Shown piece by piece: positions 1 to 6,880 of a DNA stretch of 9,184 nt (within the stretch, counting starts at the first letter, position 1; each line of letters opens with the position of its first letter). The DNA comes from JBDKTH01 sp964558295 (GTDB taxonomy: Bacteria > Planctomycetota > Planctomycetia > Pirellulales > Thermoguttaceae): positions 1 through 9,184 of the forward strand of contig CAZLDQ010000223.1 in the NCBI GenBank assembly GCA_964558295.1, read 5' to 3'. The position numbers and the translations under genes are program-made. The notes below the pieces were generated by a model. It searched no databases. It worked only from the letters and a program-made list of their open reading frames with translations, and was not told the DNA's origin.

Positions 1-33
1 CTCCCCGTCGCTCAGTCTGTACTTGGAGTCATC

Positions 34-62
34 TTCACAACTCCGGCTGGGGATGGTAAAGT
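34..62 (+). promoter_or_regulatory. candidate sigma-70-type promoter for the 109-3169 run
   Basis: TTCACA at 34-39 matches the -35 consensus at 5 of 6 bases. It is separated by exactly 17 bp from TAAAGT at 57-62, which matches the -10 consensus at 4 of 6. Transcription would begin near 69, about 40 nt before the first small gene. This is pattern matching only; similar matches occur by chance, and the region before 109 could also contain the tail of an upstream transcript. Confidence 0.3.
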
Positions 63-108
63 TAACGATTCTCATTCCAATCCAACTTGTTTGCTGAAAT
101 GATGTGCC

Positions 109-207
109 ATGGCCAAACCCCATCGTGAGTCGAAGAAAGCCAATCACGGAAAGCGTCCCGCCAACAGTAAGGCTCGCAAAGCGAAGCGGCGGGCGGTCAA
201 GACCTGA
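109..207 (+). CDS. 32-residue Lys/Arg-rich small basic protein
   Basis: The ATG at 109 opens a 32-codon frame ending in TGA at 205-207. The product begins MAKPHRESKKANHGK, and 13 of its 32 residues are Lys or Arg, with a single acidic residue and no hydrophobic segment. Such a composition fits an RNA- or ribosome-bound peptide. The short GKRP stretch and Lys/Arg-rich tail vaguely recall the small ribosomal protein bTHX, but I cannot establish homology. No clear Shine-Dalgarno precedes it; two out-of-frame ATGs lie just upstream at 99 and 102. It sits 75 nt before the FabZ-like gene on the same strand, so co-transcription is plausible. That the frame is real is inferred from its biased composition and position. 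Confidence 0.55.
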   Translation: MAKPHRESKKANHGKRPANSKARKAKRRAVKT

Positions 208-282
208 GTGGCGGAGCCGGTTGCCTGCCGCCTTGTGCCGGTCGACCTTTGTGGTCCTCGATCTGCTGTGAAGGAGTGAAGC

Positions 283-789
283 GTGCCCAAGAAACTGATC
301 CTCGACCCCTCTGAATATGACCTCAACAACGTCATTGCCGATATCGAGGAGATCCGGCGCTATAACCGTCAGCGGTTCGAAATGGAGCAATTGACGGCGG
401 TCTGTTACGAAGATCTAGAACGTTGCATCTGTGTGGGTTACAAAGACTTGCAGCCGGATGAGTTCTGGACTCGCGGTCATTTTCCCGGCGTGCCGTTGAT
501 GCCCGGTGTGATTATGTGTGAGGCGGCCGCCCAATTGGCGAGCTATTTCACCCAGAAGCGCAAGCTGATGGACACGCCCGTCGTCGGCTTTGGTGGATTG
601 AAGGATGTTCGCTTTCGCGGCGTCGTCAAGCCGGGGGAGCGGTTTGTCGTCCTTGCCAAATTACTCAAAGTGCGTAGCATGATGCTGACGTCCGAGTTTC
701 AGTGCTTGGTGCGAGACAATCTGGTCTGTGAAGGCGTTCTGATGGGGATTCCGCTTCCCGCTGAAGTGCTGGAAGCTCCTCAGACTTAG
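283..789 (+). CDS. fabZ: FabA/FabZ-type 3-hydroxyacyl-ACP dehydratase
   Basis: This 168-residue protein has a hotdog-fold dehydratase core. Enzymes of this family remove water from 3-hydroxyacyl-ACP during cytosolic fatty-acid elongation. The signature GHFPGVPLMPGV at residues 65-76 carries the predicted catalytic His66, and CEAAAQ at 79-84 carries Glu80. The 14-residue His-Glu spacing equals that of canonical FabZ. The start is GTG at 283, supported by AAGGAG at 271-276 six bases upstream. The product is slightly longer than the usual ~150 residues because of an N-terminal extension of roughly 25-30 residues. The segment before the active site lacks the usual PFLL.DRV strand, so this may be a divergent paralogue rather than the main FabZ; its substrate is not certain. 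It probably shares a transcript with the preceding small basic gene. Confidence 0.85.
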   Translation: MPKKLILDPSEYDLNNVIADIEEIRRYNRQRFEMEQLTAVCYEDLERCICVGYKDLQPDEFWTRGHFPGVPLMPGVIMCEAAAQLASYFTQKRKLMDTPVVGFGGLKDVRFRGVVKPGERFVVLAKLLKVRSMMLTSEFQCLVRDNLVCEGVLMGIPLPAEVLEAPQT

Positions 790-921
790 AGGGGCTTGAA
801 GGGTCGATACCGCTCGCATCGGAGCGAGACTGTTGAGGGGTGTTGTCCTCCAAGACGCTTGGGACATGTCCTGGCTGGTCTGCCTCGGCCCCGGCATTGG
901 CGAAGTGTTTGGAGCCGGGCC

Positions 922-1704
922 ATGTTGCTCCCGTTTCACGACGACAACCCAACGCGGCGAACGCCTTGGGCCACTTGCACGATCATTGCGATCAATGTGT
1001 TGGCCTTTGTCTGGACCCTACAGCTTTCGTCCCGCCAGCAACAGCAACTCTACTTCCAAAAGGGCTTTGTCCCTGCGCGGCTTACGCAGCTTGGCGATCC
1101 CAAGCCGATCCCCTTCGCCGGCCAACCCGGCCTAGCCCTTGCTCCCATGCCTGCCCGGCAGGTTTTGTTGTCGTTGGTCACCTGCATGTTCCTTCACGGT
1201 GGTTGGATGCACCTGCTGGGCAACATGTGGTTCCTCTGGATCTTCGGCAATAACGTGGAAGACCGCTTGGGCGCGATCGCTTATTTGGCTTTCTATCTGG
1301 TCGGTGGGATTTTGGCCAGCCTCTGTCACTGGCTGATCGTGCGCACAAGCCCTGCGGCGACGATGCCCGTCGTCGGCGCCAGTGGCGCCGTGGCGGCGAT
1401 CCTCGGGGCCTACGCCATCACCTGGCCCTGGGCCCGCGTTCACACCCTGGTTTTCCTGCTGGTCTTCATCACGGTGATCGATCTGCCGGCCTTGCTGGTT
1501 CTGGGTGTCTGGTTCGCCGGGCAGTTGCTCTCGGTCGCCGCCGCTGATCCGAACATCACCGTCCATGTTGCTTTTTGGGCGCACATTGGCGGCTTCTTGA
1601 CCGGCATGCTCCTCATGCCCCTTCTAAGCGAGCTGATCGGCTCCGATCACGACGACCAGGACTACGCCAGCGTTGAAGTCGTCGATGAACGATGGGAATT
1701 GTGA
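922..1704 (+). CDS. rhomboid-family intramembrane serine protease
   Basis: This polytopic membrane protein of about 260 residues should cleave membrane-anchored substrates within the bilayer. Predicted helices lie near 17-36, 81-108, 118-139, 152-169, 174-200 and 215-235. The L1-loop and second-helix signature HGGWMHLLGNM places His92, His97 and Asn101 in the usual positions. The catalytic dyad is Ser154 in GASG and His221 in AHIGGF. A long loop of about 40 residues follows helix 1, and the C-terminal tail (about 237-260) is acidic. I chose ATG 922 because MLLPFHDDNPT is a typical rhomboid N-terminus and GGAG at 911-914 lies seven bases upstream. The frame stays open back to a TTG at 796, but that would add 42 residues unlike this family. 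No substrate can be inferred from the neighbours. Confidence 0.92.
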   Translation: MLLPFHDDNPTRRTPWATCTIIAINVLAFVWTLQLSSRQQQQLYFQKGFVPARLTQLGDPKPIPFAGQPGLALAPMPARQVLLSLVTCMFLHGGWMHLLGNMWFLWIFGNNVEDRLGAIAYLAFYLVGGILASLCHWLIVRTSPAATMPVVGASGAVAAILGAYAITWPWARVHTLVFLLVFITVIDLPALLVLGVWFAGQLLSVAAADPNITVHVAFWAHIGGFLTGMLLMPLLSELIGSDHDDQDYASVEVVDERWEL

Positions 1705-1796
1705 AGGCCGCGAATCCTGGATTCTGTATTCGAGATGGGGTATTCTAGAATCTCGTTCTTCGTTCGGCCTTCCGTCTTCTGCTTTCCGACCTCACT

Positions 1797-2438
1797 ATGG
1801 CCCGTCCTCGCGTCCGCAAATTTGACCCTTCGCTCGATCTCTCCCGCTACCTATTTGCCCCCGATCAGTTGCCGCGTCCCTGGAATGCCGAGGCCCTGTT
1901 CGGCCGGCAGGCTCCCTTGGAGATCGAGGTTGGATCAGGAAAGGGGCTCTTCCTGCGCAACGTGGCTGCCGAGCATCCGGAGATCGACTATCTGGGAATC
2001 GAAATCTGCCGTCCCTATGCAGCGATGACTGCCGCTCACCTGCTTAATGAGGGGCGGACGAACGCCAAAATGGTGGCGGGCGATGCGACGATTCTATTTC
2101 ACGACCTCTTGCCCGACAACGTCCTGGCTGCCGTGCATGTCTATTTTCCCGACCCTTGGTGGAAACGGCGGCATCGGAAGCGACGGGTGATGCGGGAGTC
2201 GTTTGTTCGCGACATTGAGCGGGTGCTTCAGCCTGGCGGAAAGCTTCACTTCTGGACAGATGTCGAGGAGTATTTTCGGGGCACCCTTGCCCTGCTGGCC
2301 GCCCAGACCACGCTCGAGGGCCCCTTGCCGGTGCCTGAGCCCCCGCCCGAGTCGGCCGAATATCGCACCCACTTCGAGCGCCGCACGCGCCTCGAAGGGC
2401 AACCGGTCTACCGGTCGGAATATCGCAAGAAGGTGTAA
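1797..2438 (+). CDS. trmB: tRNA (guanine-N7)-methyltransferase TrmB
   Basis: This 213-residue cytosolic enzyme methylates N7 of guanine 46 in the tRNA variable loop, using S-adenosylmethionine. The class I methyltransferase fold is visible: EIEVGSGKG at residues 42-50 binds SAM, and GIEI (67-70) is the acidic end of the next strand. VYFPDPWWKRRHRKRR (115-130) is the TrmB signature that contacts tRNA; the usual FPDPWPK reads FPDPWWK here. The C-terminal FERR (193-196) and the final Gly-x-x-Val segment also match. Length is normal for the family. ATG 1797 is the natural start, although no Shine-Dalgarno is visible in front of it. It lies 92 nt after the rhomboid gene, and a strong hairpin begins at its stop codon. 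Confidence 0.95.
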   Translation: MARPRVRKFDPSLDLSRYLFAPDQLPRPWNAEALFGRQAPLEIEVGSGKGLFLRNVAAEHPEIDYLGIEICRPYAAMTAAHLLNEGRTNAKMVAGDATILFHDLLPDNVLAAVHVYFPDPWWKRRHRKRRVMRESFVRDIERVLQPGGKLHFWTDVEEYFRGTLALLAAQTTLEGPLPVPEPPPESAEYRTHFERRTRLEGQPVYRSEYRKKV

Positions 2439-2467
2439 ACGCGACGGCAGTTTTTGCCCCTCGCGTT
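2438..2467 (+). terminator. hairpin at the trmB stop, terminator-like
   Basis: A stem begins at the last base of the trmB stop codon. Bases 2438-2444 (AACGCGA) pair with 2461-2467 (TCGCGTT), and GGCA 2446-2449 pairs with TGCC 2455-2458. A small internal loop (one base against two) separates the two blocks, and the loop is five bases. It is strong enough to define a transcript 3' end, but no U-run follows. It may therefore be a processing or stability structure, or an attenuator, rather than an intrinsic terminator. Confidence 0.5.
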
Positions 2468-2582
2468 CGGCAGATCTCGCCACAGTCGGCCCATGACGCC
2501 GCACAAGCCGGTGCGGCGAGGACGAATCGCCTCTCGCCTTAACCTCCACTGCAGCAACGAGTTAAACTGCCGTTTCTCCGCG
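2440..2582. repeat. 143-bp element bounded by a 10+4 bp inverted repeat
   Basis: ACGGCAGTTT at 2444-2453 is the exact reverse complement of AAACTGCCGT at 2564-2573. CGCG at 2440-2443 pairs with CGCG at 2579-2582, leaving a five-base bulge on the right arm. The right-hand repeat would compete with the local hairpin at the trmB stop, because both use bases 2440-2453. The interval encloses a perfect stem-loop at 2497-2518. No convincing target-site duplication flanks it. It could be a structured RNA, an attenuator or a small degenerate repeat element; the sequence alone does not decide. Confidence 0.45.
2497..2518 (+). other. perfect 8-bp GC-rich stem-loop in the trmB downstream gap
   Basis: CGCCGCAC (2497-2504) pairs without mismatch to GTGCGGCG (2511-2518) around the six-base loop AAGCCG. 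GGCGAG at 2515-2520 can instead pair with CTCGCC at 2533-2538, so the two structures exclude each other. No coding function is apparent. The rest of the 2439-2698 gap contains only a weaker hairpin, TCCGG/CCGGA at 2644-2659, before the next gene's ribosome binding site. Confidence 0.5.
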
Positions 2583-2698
2583 ATGCTTGCGTGCTTCGTT
2601 GGTTTCGGCGCAGGGTTTGCTAAGGGGCAAGGGGAAGTCATCCTCCGGTCGCCCCCGGAAGATCGCGACAGCCCTTTTCTCCCCAAGGATTTCATCCG

Positions 2699-3169
2699 AT
2701 GCAAGTCAGTTCTCTTCTCTCACGGTATTTTGACCAGTCGTCGGTGAGCAAGCGTTCCGAGTCCAACGAACCGAGTCGCGACCAGCAATTGGAGAACAAG
2801 CCACTCGATCTGCTCAGCACGAAAAGCTGCACAACTTCCGCCCAAGAAATCCTCTCCCAGTACGATGTCAGCGATATTACGCCGCGTGAATTCAGTGAAA
2901 TGCTGCAATCGTTGCATGCCAGCGGCGTGATCACGGATCAACAGTATCAAGACCTGTCGACACTACGTGCTGAACTGGACGCCCAAGGGATTGAGCCGGA
3001 CGAGAAAATCGATCTGGTGCAGTTCTGTGAACGGCGGCTGGAGGATGCGCGCGACTCGAATGCCGAGTCGTCCTTAGTTTCCACGATGGAACGCCGATTG
3101 GAGTCGTTGCGCAAGTTCGCCCTGATCCAGTCGACGCCGGAGTTGGCCAGCTTGAATTCCTACGCCTGA
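2699..3169 (+). CDS. uncharacterised 156-residue acidic, helical protein
   Basis: I do not recognise this protein as a named family. It has no signal peptide or membrane segment and looks cytosolic. Residues 1-45 are Ser-, Gln- and Asn-rich and probably disordered. Residues 47-115 and 117-141 look amphipathic and helical, rich in Glu, Asp, Gln and Leu. The stretch near 67-93, containing LHASGVITDQQYQDL, resembles the SHOCT motif pattern (a leucine-rich helix, then GVIT, then an acidic helix), but that is only a visual likeness. The second half contains two similar ERRLE segments at 111-115 and 131-135. The start at ATG 2699 is supported by AAGGA at 2685-2689, nine bases upstream. The gene follows a structured 260-bp gap after trmB and converges on purF. 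Confidence 0.7.
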   Translation: MQVSSLLSRYFDQSSVSKRSESNEPSRDQQLENKPLDLLSTKSCTTSAQEILSQYDVSDITPREFSEMLQSLHASGVITDQQYQDLSTLRAELDAQGIEPDEKIDLVQFCERRLEDARDSNAESSLVSTMERRLESLRKFALIQSTPELASLNSYA

Positions 3170-3247
3170 TAGGAGTGTTTCGGGAGGAGCAGGTGTGGCG
3201 AAATCCGCGATTCCTGACTCTTCGCCCCCTAACCCGCTCACAAGGCC

Positions 3248-4876
3248 TTACGACGACGCGAGGGTTGTCTCGTAAGTTCGCCCCTGGACGCCCTTGTGAT
3301 GATTGTCCAGGGCGATTTGCGCAAGTTGCTGCCCGCAGGGCGTCGGGTAGCGTCCCGTAATACAGGCTTGGCAGAGCTGATTTGCGCCCAGGCCAATCGC
3401 CCGGGCGACCGAATCCACTGGGAGGTAGCGGAGCGAATCGGCCCCCAGTTGTTGGGCCATTCGGGCTTCAACTTCCGGCGTCAGCGGACCGCCGCGGAGA
3501 AAATCAGGGGCAAACAGTTCCCCGATAGTTGACATGTCAATCCCGTAGAAGCAGGGGGAAATAATCGGCGGGCAGGCGACGCGCACATGGATTTCCTTCG
3601 GCAAGCCGACGCTCCGAATCCGCTCCACCAAGACCTTCATCGTCGTCGAGCGAACAATCGAATCCTCGACCAGCAGGACCCGGCGTCCTTCGAGCACTTC
3701 CCGGAGCGGCGTGTACTTGGCACGCGCCTTTTGCACACGGCTGCTCCCTCCCTCGATGAACGTTCGGCCCGTGTAACGATTCCGGATCAAGCCTTCCAAG
3801 CAGGGCACACCCAGCCGGTACGCCATGGCGTCGGCCGCGGCCTTGCTCGTGTCGGGCACCGGCACCACCACCGTGTCCTCGTCGACCGGCACGGTCTCCA
3901 GGCGGGCCAGTTCCTCGCCCAACGCCTTGCGGGCCATGTAGACGCTTCGCCCGTCAAGCGTGCTCGCCACATTGGAAAAGTAAACCCACTCGAAGAAGCA
4001 GTGCGACTGGCTGGTGCTCGGGGCGAAACGCTGAATCTCCAGCTTCCCCTCGGTAATCGTCACCGCTTGTCCCGGCGGCAGCGATTTGATGCTGTCGGGC
4101 GAGAAGCCCAGATTCAACAAGGCCACACTCTCGCTGGCTGCGGCAAACAACGGCCCCTCGAGCGCATAACTCAAGGGCTTAATCCCCAGGGGATCGCGAG
4201 CCACCACCATGTCGCCCAGCGCATCAAGGAACACCAGGCAGTAAGCGCCGTCAAACAGAGTAGCCAGATCCCGAAACACCTCGATCGGCTCGCGACGCGG
4301 TTCGACCGACAGCGCCTTGCTGATCAAATGCATGATGATCTCGGTGTCGGTTTCTCGCGACAGATGGTTGTCTTCGTCGGCCAAAAGCCGATCCCGCAAC
4401 TGCCCGTAGTTGGCCAATTGCCCATTGAAGGCGAAGCTGAACCACTTGTGCTTGCGGATGTGGTGGCGTTCAAACGGCTGGGCGTAGCTGCGTTCATCTG
4501 CCCCACAGGTGGCGTAACGCACATGTCCGATCGCCGCCCGCCCTGCGTTCTCCCGCATGAGGTTTTCGTACTTCCCTCGGTGATTGAGTCGAAACACCTC
4601 AGTGACCGTTCCCACATCTTTGTAGGTATCGATCAATTGGTTGCGGTCCGGACTGAACGTCGTCATGCCGGCTGCCAGTTGGCCGCGGTTCTGAATATCC
4701 AACAACATGCGGGGCATCAGTCGCGAGACCTGTTCCGGCCCGTGCTCCGTACACAAGGGGCTCACCCCCCGGCCAGGCAGGTGATAGATCGCAGCCACGC
4801 CACATTCTTCATGGAGTTCGCACATGGAAGGGTCAACTGCCTCCTTCGCAGTAGAATCCGAGTGATGCAAGCTCAT
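3248..4876 (-). CDS. purF: amidophosphoribosyltransferase PurF, iron-sulfur propeptide type
   Basis: PurF makes phosphoribosylamine from PRPP and glutamine, the committed step of purine synthesis, in the cytosol. Counting from ATG 4876 (542 residues), the N-terminal glutaminase starts at Cys25 in EECGVAAIYH; as in Bacillus PurF, the preceding peptide should be removed to free this nucleophile. Arg64-Gly-Gln, Asn151-Gly and TDTEI (176-180) complete that domain. The phosphoribosyltransferase domain has VPVPD (338-342), GLIRNRYTGRTFI (362-374) and the PRPP loop LLVEDSIVRSTT (401-412). Cys293, Cys442, Cys502 and Cys505 fit the four 4Fe-4S ligands of Bacillus-type enzymes. The start is uncertain: Met18 (ATG at 4825) would leave a seven-residue propeptide, and AAGGAGG lies 14 bases upstream of it. 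It is divergent from proB. Confidence 0.95.
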   Translation of the reverse strand: MSLHHSDSTAKEAVDPSMCELHEECGVAAIYHLPGRGVSPLCTEHGPEQVSRLMPRMLLDIQNRGQLAAGMTTFSPDRNQLIDTYKDVGTVTEVFRLNHRGKYENLMRENAGRAAIGHVRYATCGADERSYAQPFERHHIRKHKWFSFAFNGQLANYGQLRDRLLADEDNHLSRETDTEIIMHLISKALSVEPRREPIEVFRDLATLFDGAYCLVFLDALGDMVVARDPLGIKPLSYALEGPLFAAASESVALLNLGFSPDSIKSLPPGQAVTITEGKLEIQRFAPSTSQSHCFFEWVYFSNVASTLDGRSVYMARKALGEELARLETVPVDEDTVVVPVPDTSKAAADAMAYRLGVPCLEGLIRNRYTGRTFIEGGSSRVQKARAKYTPLREVLEGRRVLLVEDSIVRSTTMKVLVERIRSVGLPKEIHVRVACPPIISPCFYGIDMSTIGELFAPDFLRGGPLTPEVEARMAQQLGADSLRYLPVDSVARAIGLGANQLCQACITGRYPTPCGQQLAQIALDNHHKGVQGRTYETTLASS

Positions 4877-5229
4877 TGTGCAGTGCAGGCATTCAACCTC
4901 AACCGCTCACACCTTCTACGGGATGTTACCACCAAAACCGTGGAAACCTTGCGCCGTCGATGGGGGAAAAGACTGAACAACATGAGCGGGTCAGGGCGGA
5001 AAAACGGAAGGCTGAGTCGCAATAGCAATTCCGCACGGCGTACTCCTCATTGTAGCGCGTTGCCTCCAGTCACACAACTAGCTACCCCGGCCAGCAGGCG
5101 AGAATCCGGCCCTTTTGATCTTGATCGGCGGAGGTTATCCTTTAAGGTATGGCGAATGCGGAGAAGGGGAAAACCGCCCGCTTTGGGGATCCGTTATTAG
5201 CATTCTGAATCGACTGATTAGCTGCCATT
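4877..5229. other. divergent spacer between purF and proB
   Basis: These 353 bp should hold the promoters of both outward-facing genes. On the plus strand a tandem TTGATC repeat (5115-5126) could supply a -35 box for proB, but I see no good -10 at the right distance. A 19-codon frame with ATG at 5149 ends at 5208, 21 nt before proB. On the purF side I see no clear promoter and no purine-type riboswitch core. No longer gene, tRNA or strong hairpin is evident. Confidence 0.4.
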
Positions 5230-6372
5230 ATGATGCAGGACCTTTTACGCCAAGAAATCGCCACCGCCGCCACCACGATTGTCGTCAAAGTGGGGACCCG
5301 CGTCTTGACCCACAAAGATGGCCAACTCAACGAAGCGCAAATCGCTCGGCTTGCCGAGGCACTCCATCAAATCCTCTCCACGGGCCGCAAGGTGGCCCTG
5401 GTCAGCTCGGGGGCCGTCGGGGCCGGTATGGGCCGCCTGGGCCTCAAGAGCCGACCGACCGACTTGCCGCATCTGCAAGCCGTGGCCGCTGTCGGCCAGA
5501 GTATCCTGGTCGAGGCCTACGAGCGCTCGCTGCGCACTTATGGCCGTCACGCCGCCCAAGTGCTCCTTACCGCCGAGGACATGGAGCATCGAATCCGCTA
5601 CCTCAACGCCCGCAACACGATGCTAACCCTGCTGGAACTCGGCGCCGTACCGATTATCAATGAAAACGATACGATCAGTGTCGCGGAGTTGCAAACGACC
5701 TTCGGTGACAACGACCGTTTGGCTGCCATCGTCACCAACCTGATCCAGGCACCGCTGCTGGTCTTGCTCTCCGATGTCGAAGGACTCTACGATGGCGACC
5801 CAACGCTTCCTGACTCGCGCATCGTTCCGACCGTCAATCGCTTGGACCGCAAGATCTTCGATCTGGTGCGCGATCGGGCTACCGGCCTGAGCAAAGGGGG
5901 CATGGCCAGCAAACTCGAAGCCGCCCGGCAAGCCACCAGCGCCGGCGGCAGCGTGATCATCGCCTCCGGCCGCGACCCGGGCGTGCTGGGTAAGATTATT
6001 GCCGGTGAGCCGATCGGGACGCTGATCCTGGCCAAGGATCACATCATCACCGCACGCAAACGCTGGTTTGGCCTGAGCGTCAAGCCTCGCGGTCATCTTG
6101 TGGTTGACCAGGGGGCCCGCCAGGCTATCGAACAGCAAGGCCGTAGCCTGCTGGCGATCGGTATCGTCGAGGTCGTCGGCTCGTTTGCCAAGGGGGACGT
6201 CATCGCCCTGCGCGATCCAGAAAACGTCGAGTTCGCCCGTGGACTGACAAACTACGGCTGCGCCGACATCCAGCGCATCAAGGGCTTGCGCACTCCCCAA
6301 ATCCTCCAAGCCCTCGGTAGCTGTCCCTACGAAGAAGTCATTCACCGCGACAATCTGCTGGTGACGACGTAG
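5230..6372 (+). CDS. proB: glutamate 5-kinase ProB with C-terminal PUA domain
   Basis: ProB phosphorylates glutamate to gamma-glutamyl phosphate with ATP, the first and usually feedback-inhibited step of proline synthesis. The 380-residue length is standard for the two-domain form. The amino-acid-kinase domain (about 14-265) shows VVKVGTRVL (18-26), VSSGAVGAG (58-66), NENDTIS (144-150), GDNDRLAA (159-166), SDVEGLYDGDP (181-191) and GLSKGGMASKLEAA (219-232). A PUA domain runs from KRWFG (277) to about 360. All catalytic blocks are intact. Two adjacent ATGs (5230 and 5233) could initiate, and neither has an obvious Shine-Dalgarno. No proA lies next to it in the window. The 590 bp downstream contain no convincing gene, so it is probably monocistronic. 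Confidence 0.96.
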   Translation: MMQDLLRQEIATAATTIVVKVGTRVLTHKDGQLNEAQIARLAEALHQILSTGRKVALVSSGAVGAGMGRLGLKSRPTDLPHLQAVAAVGQSILVEAYERSLRTYGRHAAQVLLTAEDMEHRIRYLNARNTMLTLLELGAVPIINENDTISVAELQTTFGDNDRLAAIVTNLIQAPLLVLLSDVEGLYDGDPTLPDSRIVPTVNRLDRKIFDLVRDRATGLSKGGMASKLEAARQATSAGGSVIIASGRDPGVLGKIIAGEPIGTLILAKDHIITARKRWFGLSVKPRGHLVVDQGARQAIEQQGRSLLAIGIVEVVGSFAKGDVIALRDPENVEFARGLTNYGCADIQRIKGLRTPQILQALGSCPYEEVIHRDNLLVTT

Positions 6373-6557
6373 GATGGAGATGCTGGATGGGGGGAATCCT
6401 GCTCCGCCGAAGTCCAGCGAGATCCCCTCGCAATATGAGCCCTGAGGGTTTTGACAAACGGCCCAAACCTGTCTCCCTTCGAGGAACGCTCCGGACACCC
6501 CTACGGGGAAAATGCGGACTAGAAATTGAGCCAGCCGATCGGTTAAGCTTCTCGTCG

Positions 6558-6574
6558 GCGAAGTCCCCCTTCGC
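6558..6574 (+). other. 6-bp stem-loop in the proB-lexA gap
   Basis: GCGAAG at 6558-6563 pairs perfectly with CTTCGC at 6569-6574 around the loop TCCCC. There is no following U-run, and it lies 185 bp after proB, so a terminator role is unlikely. No function can be assigned. Confidence 0.35.
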
Positions 6575-6880
6575 GGTATCTGCTGTTTGGCAATTTGGTC
6601 GAAGCCTGGAAGAAAGAGGATCGCGCTTCAGGCATGCCCCTTGCTTGGGTTAGTTTCAATACCCTCTGTAGAATTTTTCGGAACCAGAAAACCGAATCTG
6701 TTGGCGAAAACGTGCGTCGGGTGGCCGTAGGGCTCGTGGCCCCGTCTCCCTTTCCACCAACCTCGTTTGGCGAACCCAATAGATCGTCGGGCTTCTTTTG
6801 ACCGATCGAGTACGTCCACCGCAGCTATCGTAGCATGACCGGACTACGTGGTTATACCCCGATCCCCTGACCACCACTCC

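Noticed and set aside
862..871. 10-bp palindrome GGACATGTCC between the FabZ-like and rhomboid genes
   Set aside because: A single short palindrome without promoter context or a second copy is expected by chance at this length scale.
796..921. N-terminal extension of the rhomboid gene to a TTG at 796
   Set aside because: The 42 extra residues are Arg/Cys/Pro-rich and unlike a rhomboid N-terminus, while ATG 922 has GGAG at good spacing and a typical first sequence.
1720..1752. GTATTC direct repeat (14-bp period) and ATTCTAGAAT palindrome before trmB, considered as an operator
   Set aside because: The repeats do not match a known operator or the lexA upstream repeats (15-bp period), and trmB is not a usual regulated target. 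The GATTCT/AGAATC pairing has a 21-base loop and no U-run.
3247..3276. CTTACGA/TCGTAAG inverted repeat at the 3' end of purF
   Set aside because: It overlaps the purF coding end, has a 16-base loop and no U-run, so a terminator call is not supported.
3587..5200. Very long plus-strand open frame opposite purF
   Set aside because: It is the antisense shadow of a confident PurF gene. Its composition (many His, Arg and Gln) is that of a reverse-frame artefact, and it has no recognisable domain.
5623..6498. Long minus-strand open frame opposite proB
   Set aside because: It lies almost wholly antisense to an intact proB with all kinase motifs, and shows no motif of its own.
6470..6500. GAGGAACGCTCCGG block as a possible RNase P RNA core
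   Set aside because: The 3' conserved partner (ACAGAA-type) and the rest of the RNase P architecture are not found within 400 bp.
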